Assembly: GCA_937925645.1 (NCBI GenBank)
Contig: CALAMB010000486.1
Location: 12,556 to 76,555, forward strand
Source of the DNA: an uncultured Acidobacteriota bacterium
Lineage (GTDB): Bacteria; Acidobacteriota; JAAYUB01
Direction: 5' to 3'
Length of the DNA stretch: 64,000 bases
Part shown: positions 16,589-25,211 of the stretch, piece by piece
Layout of the letters: each line of letters begins with the position of its first letter
Position numbering within the stretch: position 1 is the first letter of the stretch
Position numbers and translations under genes: made by a program
Notes under the pieces: generated by a model
Told to the model about the DNA's origin: nothing
What the model saw: the letters and a program-made list of their open reading frames with translations, nothing else
The model's database searches: none

Positions 16589-19582
16589 ATGTTCGAGGCC
16601 TACGAAGAACTCGCCGGCGAATTGGCCCAGTTGTCGAACTACTATCAGAAGTACGCCCGGATCATCCGGGACCACGGGCCCGTCCTGCGCCAGCGCCTGA
16701 ACGAGACCGGCAGCCCGGGTCGCGTTCACCTCTGGCGCAAGGCCCACAACTACCGTCGCGAAATGTCGGCCGTGATCCACGCGGCGCGGGACGAACAGGA
16801 GCAGCGAACGTTCCTGGGCACGTACTTCGCGTTCCAGGTGCTCCATCTCCACGCCCTGAGCATTCACACCGTCCGCCGTGACACCGCGGCCGTTCACGAC
16901 CGCCTGCCGGTGTACCACCAGATCCTGACTCGGCTGCGGTTCCAGTTGCGCGACCTGACCACCGCCTACCTCGGCGCACTGGTGGAAACCTGCGCCCGCG
17001 GCGAACCGCTGGACGGCGTGGCGTTCTGCAACGTCGGGATGATCCTGGATCAGGACGACCTGGACATCGCCATCTTCGCCCGCCCCGACGTGGACGCCGC
17101 CCGGTGGAATCCCGTGGTCAGCGCCGTGGGCGCGGAGTTCTTCCGTTACGCCACCAAGATGCATTTCTACCTGGCCGAGAAAACGGTGGGCCGGACCTTC
17201 CTGACCACGATCGAGGACATCCGCAACTACCTGCGCCGCGGCGCCCATAACTTCGTGCTGATCTCCGAGCTGCTCCTGACGGAGCGGCTCGTGGGCGACG
17301 AGCGCCTCATCCGCGACGTGGAGCGGGAGATCATCGACCTGTTCTACCACGCGCAGGGCCGGCCCCGCCTGCACGAGGGCTACCTGCGGGGCATGATCGG
17401 TGAGGTGCACGAGCAACTCCGCTTCGATCTGAGTTCCCCCTGGGTCAGCCCCAAGACAAACGGCCTCCGGCTCATCCACAATCTCACCAACATGCTGAAG
17501 ACCATTCACGACATCCGCGCCCACGGCTCGCGCGAGACGCTGGAGCTGCTGAAGGTCCGCGATCCGGAAAACGCCGGGCTCTACGCCGGCCTCCAGGACG
17601 GATTCAGTTTCATCGAGATGTTCTTCTACGTGTACCAGCTCATGGTCTCGGTGGAGGATGCGTTTGACAGCAACGACGCCGCGGCCGTCCGGCACCTGGA
17701 CCGCGTCGCCGAGGCAATGGGATTCGCCCCGCAGGGACCAGTCCGGCCCGCGCTCCGGCTGCTGACCCACTACTACGAGGAGCTGGACCGGTTGCGCACT
17801 CTGGCGCCGCAGGCGTTGGCGATGGTGAACCGGCATCTCCAGCAGATCACCGTGTTCAACCGGATCGTGGCGGGCGGGCGCCCCGCCGACTACCCCGTCG
17901 CCTGGACCGACAATGTCTTTCTGAACATCCTGCAGTTGTTCCAGGTCTACCTGGGCATGATCTACTGGGATGACATCTTCCAGTTGCTCGCCCGCGACTC
18001 GGGCGCCGCGATCCAGATCATCATGGACAGTTTGGAACAGTTGCCCGAAGACCAGCGGTTGCCCGCTTTCGAACGGTTGATGCGCCTGCTCGCGTACGAC
18101 ATGGACTCGATCGTGCAGACCGTCGTGCTCTTTCAGAGCTTTCCCGACCGTCCGGCGTTCGCGCAGTATGCGGCGTTCACCCGGGAGTGGCTGCTGGAGC
18201 ACTTCGAAGTCCGGCCGGCCCGACTCGCCGCGCTCATCGAACTCCTGCCCCATCAGCCGGCGATCCTGACCGAGTTCCTGATGGGTTTCGACCGGAGCCT
18301 GTTGCGCCGGCTCCGCCAGCTCGCCGAGCACCCCGCCATCCGCACCGCCGCCGCCGCCCGGACCCGGAAGCGGTTCAGCCTGCTGTGCGACCTGCTGGCG
18401 TTTTCCTCCAATAACTACCGCCGGTTCTTCGCCCGGGTGTCCCGGCAGTGTCCGGAGATCGTTACCCATCTCGACGACTCCGCTTACCTGCGGGGCACCG
18501 CCGACACCCTGTGGGCCGGGCTGGCCGACGCGGCCGATCCGGACGCGCTGAAACAGCGGCTCGCCGTGTACTACGAATTCAACTTCTGCCGCTGCGGCCT
18601 CATGGCCATCCGCCAGCCCGGCGATTTGAAACTGCTCTACGGCGCCTACCACGAATTCTTCCGCCGGTATTTCCGCTGGCTCTACCGGGCCTGCCAGTGG
18701 CAGGTGGAAGCGCTCGGCCGGACCGGGCTGCACTACCTCGAGCGTGACGAGGACGACCAGCCCATCGCCATTTTCAGCGTGGGCAGCTACGCCCGCGAAG
18801 AAGCCTTCGAGCAGGACCTGGACCTGTTCGCGCTGACCCGGGAGCAGCGCCCCGAGTTCAGCCGGTACGCCACGGAGTTGATCAACGACCTGAACCGGGA
18901 GCTGACCCGCCGCGGCGTCATCCCCCATCACCGGATGACGGAATTTTTCGGCGCGTTTCTGTTTTCGCTGGATCAACTGGAGGAATTTCTCGCCACCCCG
19001 CGGGAGTTCGATTTCATCGAGCTGTCGCAGTTGATGGGCTGCCGCCTGCTGATCGGCAGTCCGTCCTTTGAAACCGAGATCGGCGCGTTGCTGGACCGTT
19101 ACCTGTTCCGGCAACCGGACCGGTTCATCCGCGACATGCTGCGCGAGATCGCGGAGCGGCAGGAGTACCAGCGCGGCCGTTGCAGCGACACGGTGAGCGT
19201 CCGCGAAGATCCCGGCGCCCTGCGCGACATCCAGACCGTGGTCACCGCCGCGCTCGCCCGCATCGGCCGGCGGGAGCCGAACCTCTGGGCGGCGTGCGAA
19301 AAACTGGCGGACGCCCTGCCGGCGCAGGCGGCCGACCTGCGGACACTGGCGCGCGCCTACCGGTTCATGCGCTATTTCCGCGACACCTACTCCCTCTCGC
19401 AAACCGAGGATGACCACATTCTGCGGGACCGCCTGCTGAGCACCGCCCACCGCATGGGGTTCGAGGCGGGGGAGATCGCCGGCGAAACCGGTACCGCGCC
19501 GCGGCTGCTGCGCACCTACCGGTATCACCGGCTGCGTTCGCAACGGGCCATCGCCCGCATCGCCGCGGCCATCGCACCGTGA
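16589..19582 (+). CDS. Large protein with two nucleotidyltransferase-like motifs
   Basis: 997 residues, almost entirely helical. Near residue 732 it has a clean polymerase-beta-type motif, VGSYAREEAFEQDLDLFAL (G732-S733, D743-x-D745), as in GlnD/GlnE and DUF294 proteins. A second, degenerate version occurs near residue 150 (NVGMILDQDDLDIAIF; G150, D157-x-D159). Two such domains separated by a long helical region recall the two-headed adenylyltransferase GlnE, but I see no other GlnE hallmark and no glutamine synthetase or PII gene here. Possible role: nucleotidyl transfer to a protein or RNA. GGAGG is 5 bases before the ATG. Confidence 0.75.
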   Translation: MFEAYEELAGELAQLSNYYQKYARIIRDHGPVLRQRLNETGSPGRVHLWRKAHNYRREMSAVIHAARDEQEQRTFLGTYFAFQVLHLHALSIHTVRRDTAAVHDRLPVYHQILTRLRFQLRDLTTAYLGALVETCARGEPLDGVAFCNVGMILDQDDLDIAIFARPDVDAARWNPVVSAVGAEFFRYATKMHFYLAEKTVGRTFLTTIEDIRNYLRRGAHNFVLISELLLTERLVGDERLIRDVEREIIDLFYHAQGRPRLHEGYLRGMIGEVHEQLRFDLSSPWVSPKTNGLRLIHNLTNMLKTIHDIRAHGSRETLELLKVRDPENAGLYAGLQDGFSFIEMFFYVYQLMVSVEDAFDSNDAAAVRHLDRVAEAMGFAPQGPVRPALRLLTHYYEELDRLRTLAPQALAMVNRHLQQITVFNRIVAGGRPADYPVAWTDNVFLNILQLFQVYLGMIYWDDIFQLLARDSGAAIQIIMDSLEQLPEDQRLPAFERLMRLLAYDMDSIVQTVVLFQSFPDRPAFAQYAAFTREWLLEHFEVRPARLAALIELLPHQPAILTEFLMGFDRSLLRRLRQLAEHPAIRTAAAARTRKRFSLLCDLLAFSSNNYRRFFARVSRQCPEIVTHLDDSAYLRGTADTLWAGLADAADPDALKQRLAVYYEFNFCRCGLMAIRQPGDLKLLYGAYHEFFRRYFRWLYRACQWQVEALGRTGLHYLERDEDDQPIAIFSVGSYAREEAFEQDLDLFALTREQRPEFSRYATELINDLNRELTRRGVIPHHRMTEFFGAFLFSLDQLEEFLATPREFDFIELSQLMGCRLLIGSPSFETEIGALLDRYLFRQPDRFIRDMLREIAERQEYQRGRCSDTVSVREDPGALRDIQTVVTAALARIGRREPNLWAACEKLADALPAQAADLRTLARAYRFMRYFRDTYSLSQTEDDHILRDRLLSTAHRMGFEAGEIAGETGTAPRLLRTYRYHRLRSQRAIARIAAAIAP

Positions 19583-19617
19583 CGCGCGCGGCTCGCGCCG
19601 GCCGGACCGATTTATGG

Positions 19618-19646
19618 TTGACACTCTTCCGTCTTCTATCTAAAGT
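19618..19646 (+). promoter_or_regulatory. Promoter of the ATP-grasp operon
   Basis: Perfect TTGACA (19618-19623), 17-base spacer, TAAAGT (19641-19646). Predicted start near 19653, about 140 bases before the first gene. Confidence 0.75.
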
Positions 19647-19652
19647 AGGCAT

Positions 19653-19671
19653 ACGTTCGCGTATCGAACGT
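19653..19671 (+). promoter_or_regulatory. Operator-like inverted repeat at the transcription start
   Basis: ACGTTCG-CGTAT-CGAACGT, seven pairs, placed exactly over the predicted start of the promoter at 19618. The right half with its flank (ATCGAACGTTCCCA, 19663-19676) recurs at 4842-4855 in the pheA leader. Confidence 0.5.
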
Positions 19672-19793
19672 TCCCATGCAGACAACACGAGCGCGCGCAC
19701 AGAACGATCACGGCCATCCGGCGTCAGCCGGTCCGGCGCCGCCAGCCGGGACGCAACGCGATGCCCGTCCGATCCAACCGCAAGGATGACGGC

Positions 19794-20771
19794 ATGCACA
19801 TCGGGATCGCTTACGATCTGAAGGACGATTATCTGGCGGAAGGTTTCTCCGAGGAAGCCGCCGCCGAGTTCGACCCGCTCGACACCATCGAGGCGATCGA
19901 AGCGGCGCTGATCGCGCTGGGTTACACGACCGACCGGATCGGCAATGTCCGCCGGCTGATCACCCGACTGACCGCCGGCGACCGCTGGGACATGGTCTTC
20001 AACATCGCCGAGGGCCTGCACGGCCTCGGACGGGAATCGCTCGTGCCGGCGCTGCTCGACGCGTACGGCATTCCGTACACCTTCTCCGATCCGGTGGTGC
20101 TGGGCCTGTCGCTGCACAAGGGGTTGGCCAAGCGCGCCGTCCGCGACCTGGGCGTGCCGACGCCGGACTTCGCCGTGGTGGCGGATCGGCTCGACGCCGG
20201 CGACGTGACGCTGCCCGGTCCCCTGTTCGTCAAGCCCGTCGCCGAAGGCACCAGCAAGGGCATCAACGCCAGCTCCAAGGTGACCGATCCGAGTTCCCTG
20301 CCGGACCAGTGCGACAAACTGATCCGCGCCTTCCGCCAGCCGGTGCTGGTGGAAACTTACCTGCCGGGACGCGAGTTCACGGTGGGCGTACTGGGCACCG
20401 GGCGCGCCGCGCGCGCCGTCGGCGTGCTTGAGGTGGCAGTGCGCGGCCAGGCGGACACCGACGCCTACTCCTTCGCCACCAAAAAGAATTACCGGGACCT
20501 CGTCGACTACAGCCGGCTCGACGGCGAGCTGGCGCGCGCGTGCACGGAGCTGGCGCTGCGCGTCTGGCGGGGCCTGGGTTGCCGTGACGCCGGCCGTGTG
20601 GACCTCCGCTTGGACGCGGCCGGCACACCGAATTTTCTGGAGGTGAATCCGCTGGCGGGACTCCATCCCATCGACTCCGATCTGCCGATCATCTGCCGGT
20701 TGTCCGGGATCGCTTACGGGCAACTGATCGACCAGATCATGCGGTCCGCCCGCGAGAGAATGAACGAATGA
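19794..20771 (+). CDS. D-Ala-D-Ala ligase-like ATP-grasp enzyme, first of a pair
   Basis: 325 residues. ATP-grasp fold of the Ddl type: N-terminal substrate domain (MHIGIAYDLKDDYLAEGF), central lysine/glycine loop (PLFVKPVAEGTSKGI), an ETYLPGREFTVGVLG strand, and the metal-binding end VDLRLDAAGTPNFLEVNPLAG. Such enzymes join two amino acids, or an amino acid and a small acid, through an acyl phosphate. The ATG at 19794 has AAGGA 8 bases upstream. It overlaps the next ligase gene as ATGA. No peptidoglycan gene is near, so it need not be the housekeeping Ddl. Confidence 0.85.
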   Translation: MHIGIAYDLKDDYLAEGFSEEAAAEFDPLDTIEAIEAALIALGYTTDRIGNVRRLITRLTAGDRWDMVFNIAEGLHGLGRESLVPALLDAYGIPYTFSDPVVLGLSLHKGLAKRAVRDLGVPTPDFAVVADRLDAGDVTLPGPLFVKPVAEGTSKGINASSKVTDPSSLPDQCDKLIRAFRQPVLVETYLPGREFTVGVLGTGRAARAVGVLEVAVRGQADTDAYSFATKKNYRDLVDYSRLDGELARACTELALRVWRGLGCRDAGRVDLRLDAAGTPNFLEVNPLAGLHPIDSDLPIICRLSGIAYGQLIDQIMRSARERMNE

Positions 20772-21790
20772 ACAAAAACAAACGCATGGTCATCCTGCAC
20801 AATCCGGTCCCCCCGGACGCCCCCGAAGACGACAAGAATCTGATCGACCAGGTGAACGCCGTTCAGCAGGCGCTGAAAAAACTGCGCTACGAACCGTCGG
20901 TGGTCACCTTCGATCTGAACATCCCCCGCACCATCGAGCGGATCCGGGAGGCGGACCCCTGCTGCGTGTTCAACCTGGTGGAGTCGGTCAACGATGACAG
21001 CCGGCTGCTGCATTGGGGATCGTCCGTGCTCGACCATCTGGGCATCCCCTACACCGGCTGCCCCACCGAGGCGCTGTTCATCAGCACCAACAAAATCCTG
21101 GCCAAGCAGGTGCTGCACCACAACGGTTTTCAGACCGCCCCGTGGGTGACGACGGACGTGTGCGCCGCCCCGCCGGGCAAGCACACTTTCATCGTGAAGT
21201 CATGCTGGGATCACGCGTCGAGCTGGTTCACCGACGACGCCATCATGCGAGTGAAGACATCGGAAATCGTCAAAATCCTCAAAGAACGCCGGGCTCGAAC
21301 CGGGCGGGACTACTTCGCCGAGTGCTACATCGACGGTCGGGAATTCAACGTCGCCGTGCTGGCCGGTCAGGTGCTGCCGGTCCCGGAGATCCGCTTCATC
21401 GATTACCCGAAAGGCAAGTACAAGGTGGTCGACTATCAGGCCAAATGGGACGAGGAGAGTTTCGAGTATCTGCACACGGAGCGGAGCTTCGATTTCGAGC
21501 CCGAGGAGGAACCCTTGCTCCGGCAACTCAGCGAGATCGCCGACCGCTGCTGGCGAGCGTTCGGGCTCGGCGGTTACGCCCGGGTGGATTTCCGAGTGGA
21601 TCCCGACGGCCAGCCCTGGGTCTTGGAAGTCAACGCAAATCCATGCATCGCCCCGTACAGCGGTTTTGCCGCCGCCGCCGCCCGGGTCGGTTTGAACTAC
21701 AACCAGATGATCCGGCGCATCGTCCGGGACGCGCTGGACCGACATCCCGTGGAGGCCCGCCATGCCCCCCAAAGCTGTCCGGTTTCGTGA
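20768..21790 (+). CDS. D-Ala-D-Ala ligase-like ATP-grasp enzyme, second of a pair
   Basis: 340 residues. Same fold as its neighbour but clearly diverged: GIPYTGCPTEALFISTNK (substrate-domain hinge), HTFIVKSCWDHASSW in place of the usual lysine loop, CYIDGREFNVAVLAG, and VDFRVDPDGQPWVLEVNANP with the metal-binding Glu and Asn. The SCWDHASSW loop lacks the EGSS of true Ddl, which points to a different acceptor. Starts in the ATGA of the first ligase; its end overlaps the acetyltransferase gene by 29 bases. Confidence 0.85.
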   Translation: MNKNKRMVILHNPVPPDAPEDDKNLIDQVNAVQQALKKLRYEPSVVTFDLNIPRTIERIREADPCCVFNLVESVNDDSRLLHWGSSVLDHLGIPYTGCPTEALFISTNKILAKQVLHHNGFQTAPWVTTDVCAAPPGKHTFIVKSCWDHASSWFTDDAIMRVKTSEIVKILKERRARTGRDYFAECYIDGREFNVAVLAGQVLPVPEIRFIDYPKGKYKVVDYQAKWDEESFEYLHTERSFDFEPEEEPLLRQLSEIADRCWRAFGLGGYARVDFRVDPDGQPWVLEVNANPCIAPYSGFAAAAARVGLNYNQMIRRIVRDALDRHPVEARHAPQSCPVS

Positions 21791-22256
21791 CCAGCCCGCT
21801 CCCGACGATCCCCGCCACGTTCGGGAGATCCTGAACTCGGCCGGTTTTTTCTACTCCTTCGAGGTGGACGTGGCGGTGGAACTGGCGGACACGTGGCTGG
21901 AGCACGGTCCCGAGAGCGGCTACCATTTCCTCTTCGCCGAAGCGGACAACCGGGTGATCGGCTACACGTGCTTCGGCTCCATCCCGTGCACCGTCGGCAG
22001 TTTCGATCTGTACTGGATCGGCGTCCATGACGATTTCCGCGGGCAGGGCGTCGGCAAGCTCCTGCTGCGCGAGTCCGAGCGGCGGATCGCGGCCATGTCC
22101 GGCCGGGCCGTTTACATCGAGACGGCGTCCCGGCCGCAATATCTCCCCACCCGCGAATTCTACCTGCGCACCGGCTACATCATCGAGGCGGTTCTGAAAG
22201 ATTATTACGCCCCGGGCGACGACAAGGTCATCTTCGTCAAGCGTCTCGGCGGCTGA
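21762..22256 (+). CDS. GNAT-family N-acetyltransferase
   Basis: 164 residues. The acetyl-CoA-binding motif A is clear: LYWIGVHDDFRGQGVGKLLL (R/Q-x2-G-x-G). Motif B includes REFYLRTGYIIEAVLKDYYA. It acetylates an amine of unknown identity. The ATG at 21762 lies within the ligase frame, so the three genes are tightly coupled; with two ligases it may cap or modify an amino-acid-derived product. A short gap and the patatin gene follow. Confidence 0.88.
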   Translation: MPPKAVRFRDQPAPDDPRHVREILNSAGFFYSFEVDVAVELADTWLEHGPESGYHFLFAEADNRVIGYTCFGSIPCTVGSFDLYWIGVHDDFRGQGVGKLLLRESERRIAAMSGRAVYIETASRPQYLPTREFYLRTGYIIEAVLKDYYAPGDDKVIFVKRLGG

Positions 22257-22412
22257 TTCCCGTCGTCACAGTCCTCCGCCACATTTCATTGTATCGATCC
22301 GCTCGCGGGCGCTCCGTCCCGCCAACGGCGTCCGGCTGATTTCCCCGCTTTGTGTTCGGCGGGCCAATGTGATGAAATAGGCCATCATCCCGTCCCGTTC
22401 GGCGGAGGTTGC

Positions 22413-24620
22413 ATGCGCGGACATCGAGTGATCCTTGGGTTGCTGGCGGGCGTCCTGCTTTGGGGGACCTCGGCGGCAGAGTCCGGCCAGGCCCCGCGCC
22501 GATCCGGAGTCTGCCTGGTGTTGAGTGGCGGCGGCGCCCGCGGGCTGGCCCACATCGGCGTGTTGCAGGCCCTGGAAGAAGAGGGACTCGCCCCGGCGGC
22601 CGTGGTCGGCACCAGCGCCGGCGCGCTGGTGGGATCGCTGTATTGCGCCGGATACACCAGCCAGCAGATCGGCGATCTTTTCCTGACCATGGACTATGTC
22701 GACCTGATCCGGGAAGAGCCGGACCGACGCCTGGTGGATTATGACCAGAAGGCGGCCGGCCGCTTTCCGGGACTCACGCTCTATCTGGACGGCCGCGCGC
22801 TGGATTTGCCGTCGGGGATCATCGCCGGCCAGGGTGTCATCAAGCAACTCGACCGCGCCTTCACCGCGGCGGGAGTGCAGCACGTGCACGACTTCGACCG
22901 GCTGCCCGTCCCTTTCCGCTGCGTGGCCGCCGATCTCCGGCACGGCCGCACCCACACCTTCAGCGGCGGACGACTCACCCAGGCCGTGCGGGCCAGCATT
23001 TCAATCCCGTCCGTGTTCACGCCGGTCGAGCTGGATGGCATGCTGCTGGTGGACGGAGGCATCCTGAACAACATCCCCGTCGACATCGCCCGGGAGCTGG
23101 GCTACCCGGCGGTGGTCGCCGTCAACGTCTCCGGCTCCACCGCGCCGGAGCGGAAAAAACTGAAAAACCTCATGGAAATCTGGGACGAATCCAGCACCCT
23201 CGTCCGTCAGGAAAAGGACCGGCAGCTCATGGCGATGGCGGATCTGGTCGTCGCCCCGGACGTGCTCGACTTTTCCATCGCCGACTTTCACCTGGCCGCC
23301 GAGCTCATCCAGAAAGGGTACGCCGCCGCCCGGGCGGACCTTCCCCGGCTCCGTGAAGTCTTCGCCGCCGCGCCGGGCGCACCGCCGCGCGCCGCGCCGG
23401 ACCGCCGGGGTTACCAGCGGACGCTGGAGGTCGTGGAACTGGTGGGCGACGACACGGACAACCCCCTCGAAGCCTTGACCAAGTCGGAAGCCCGACTCGG
23501 CAAGCCGGCCACCCCCGACGCGCTGGAACGCTCCGTAGAGAAGATCTACGCCATGGACCGCTATCGCACCGTGGGCTATGACCTGAAACTGGACAACGGC
23601 GAAGCCCAGCTGGCCTACCTGGTGGACAAGCTGCCCAAGGCGTCCCTGACCCTGGCCCTGCGCTACGACACCGACTACCAGTTCACCGGCCGGGCCCGGT
23701 GGCTCGACCGGAACGTTCTCCGCTCCGGCTCCGATCTGGAACTGGACATGCTCCTGGGCCAACTCAAGGAGTTCCGCTTCGGCCTGCGCACCCCGGTGCC
23801 GGCCGGCATCCCCGTGGTCTGGCGCAACGATCTGTTCTTTTCCCGAACGCCGCACAAGATCCTGTACCAGAAGGAGCCGGTGGAAATGTACGACGAGAAG
23901 CATTACGGGTTCACCACCGGTCTCACGGTCGACGCGGGCAATGTGGTCGGCCTGTACGGCGCGCTGGTTTTCGAGAAGGCGAACATGGCCACCTACGGCC
24001 GGTTCGACGAGCGCGGCAGTGACCGTATCACCTTACTACGGGTGGGAGTCGGGCTGGACACTCTGGACCGGTGGGTGTTCCCCCGCTCGGGCTGCCGCAT
24101 CGACGCGCACGTGGACCGCGCCCTGCCCGGGCTCGGCGGCGACCTCGATTACACCCGCATCACCGGAACGGCCGACGCCTACTGGCCGCTGACCGAAAAC
24201 AACGTGCTGCGTGTCTCCGGTTACGCCGGCTGGGGCGTCGACGTGCCGGCCTACTTCATTCATTTCGCCGGCGGGCAGAACGATCTGCGGATGGCCTCGA
24301 CGCCGCTCCCCGGCTACGCGGTGGACGAGATCTTCGGCCGGGACCTCTGGACCGGCCGGGTCGAATACCGGCGGCGCTTCCCCAGTCCCACACTCGGCCT
24401 CAGCAGCGATGCGTACCTGCTGGTCCGGTACGGCCTGGCCGGCGCCCGCTATCCCGACTTGGCTGGCGGGGTGATCGAACTCGGCGTGCCGTACCGTTAT
24501 TTTCACGGCGGCGGCGTGGGTTACGCGCTGGCCACCCTGCTGGGCCCCTTGCAGATTTTCGTGGGCGCAGGCGAATCGGGACGCTGGGAACTGACCATCA
24601 CGCTGGGGCCCGATTTCTAG
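22413..24620 (+). CDS. Patatin-like phospholipase with C-terminal beta-barrel
   Basis: 735 residues. After a signal peptide (MRGHRVILGLLAGVLLWGTSA) the patatin domain has the oxyanion loop LSGGGARGLAHIGVLQALEE, nucleophile elbow VGTSAGALVGS and catalytic Asp in LLVDGGILNNIP. From about residue 360 come a POTRA-like linker and a BamA/surface-antigen barrel, ending in alternating strands and a terminal Phe (ELTITLGPDF). This order matches type Vd patatin-like proteins (PlpD/FplA), which carry a lipolytic domain across the outer membrane. GGAGG is 4 bases before the ATG at 22413; an earlier in-frame start is unlikely. Confidence 0.9.
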   Translation: MRGHRVILGLLAGVLLWGTSAAESGQAPRRSGVCLVLSGGGARGLAHIGVLQALEEEGLAPAAVVGTSAGALVGSLYCAGYTSQQIGDLFLTMDYVDLIREEPDRRLVDYDQKAAGRFPGLTLYLDGRALDLPSGIIAGQGVIKQLDRAFTAAGVQHVHDFDRLPVPFRCVAADLRHGRTHTFSGGRLTQAVRASISIPSVFTPVELDGMLLVDGGILNNIPVDIARELGYPAVVAVNVSGSTAPERKKLKNLMEIWDESSTLVRQEKDRQLMAMADLVVAPDVLDFSIADFHLAAELIQKGYAAARADLPRLREVFAAAPGAPPRAAPDRRGYQRTLEVVELVGDDTDNPLEALTKSEARLGKPATPDALERSVEKIYAMDRYRTVGYDLKLDNGEAQLAYLVDKLPKASLTLALRYDTDYQFTGRARWLDRNVLRSGSDLELDMLLGQLKEFRFGLRTPVPAGIPVVWRNDLFFSRTPHKILYQKEPVEMYDEKHYGFTTGLTVDAGNVVGLYGALVFEKANMATYGRFDERGSDRITLLRVGVGLDTLDRWVFPRSGCRIDAHVDRALPGLGGDLDYTRITGTADAYWPLTENNVLRVSGYAGWGVDVPAYFIHFAGGQNDLRMASTPLPGYAVDEIFGRDLWTGRVEYRRRFPSPTLGLSSDAYLLVRYGLAGARYPDLAGGVIELGVPYRYFHGGGVGYALATLLGPLQIFVGAGESGRWELTITLGPDF

Positions 24621-25211
24621 CGCCCGGCCTTGGGCCGCGCCCGCTCTGGGAGGGCAGGAACGAAACGCGCAGCCCGCTGTTGCGGCGTTGGCGATTCGGC
24701 TCGCATCGGCCTACCTTGTGGGGCGCCCGCGAAGACACCAGCACGCAGCCGCTCGCGGGCGGCCGGTGGCGCCGTCCAGCAGAAGGCACTTGACACAACG
24801 CTCGACAGGGATTGAAATGTCGAAACAAGACGCGTCGATCAGAATTCCAATTACGGCACGAGCAAAGGCACTACTCATGATCTCGATCGTGAACCCTCAT
24901 CTCTCAAAACTCAAATCGCCACAGTTTGAGCGCGTGCGACCACATCCTTCCCCATGCGCATCGCTTCCACAGGCCCAGGCGTTCCGCGAGCCGATCCGGG
25001 GCTGCGCAACGGGGGTTGCCGTCCGCGTGACGGGCGGCGATCACGACCAGCCTATCGATGTCATCGTCCCGCCGGCCGCCTGCGGCGTCCCGTATCGGGG
25101 AAAAGCCGCCCGACCCGGCGTGGTGTTCTACCCAGAAACCGCACCCGCGCTCCTCGTTTATGCATCCAAGGCAACCATATCTGAACTAATGATTAATTTT
25201 AGGAGGCTAAT
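24621..25211. other. 591-base intergenic region, low in coding signal
   Basis: Contains a promoter-like TTGACA (24790-24795), 17 bases, TGAAAT (24813-24818), and the inverted repeat CTCAAA-N9-TTTGAG at 24910-24930. An open frame (24817-25215) has no ribosome site, unbiased third positions and no domain, so I do not call it. Base composition is more A+T-rich than the surroundings. It may be a long 5' leader or a decayed gene. Confidence 0.5.

Noticed and set aside
15977-19624. Open frame of 1215 codons on the minus strand
   Set aside because: It is the antisense shadow of the dual nucleotidyltransferase-like gene; high G+C removes stop codons. No ribosome site, no domain, and the plus-strand frame has clear motifs.
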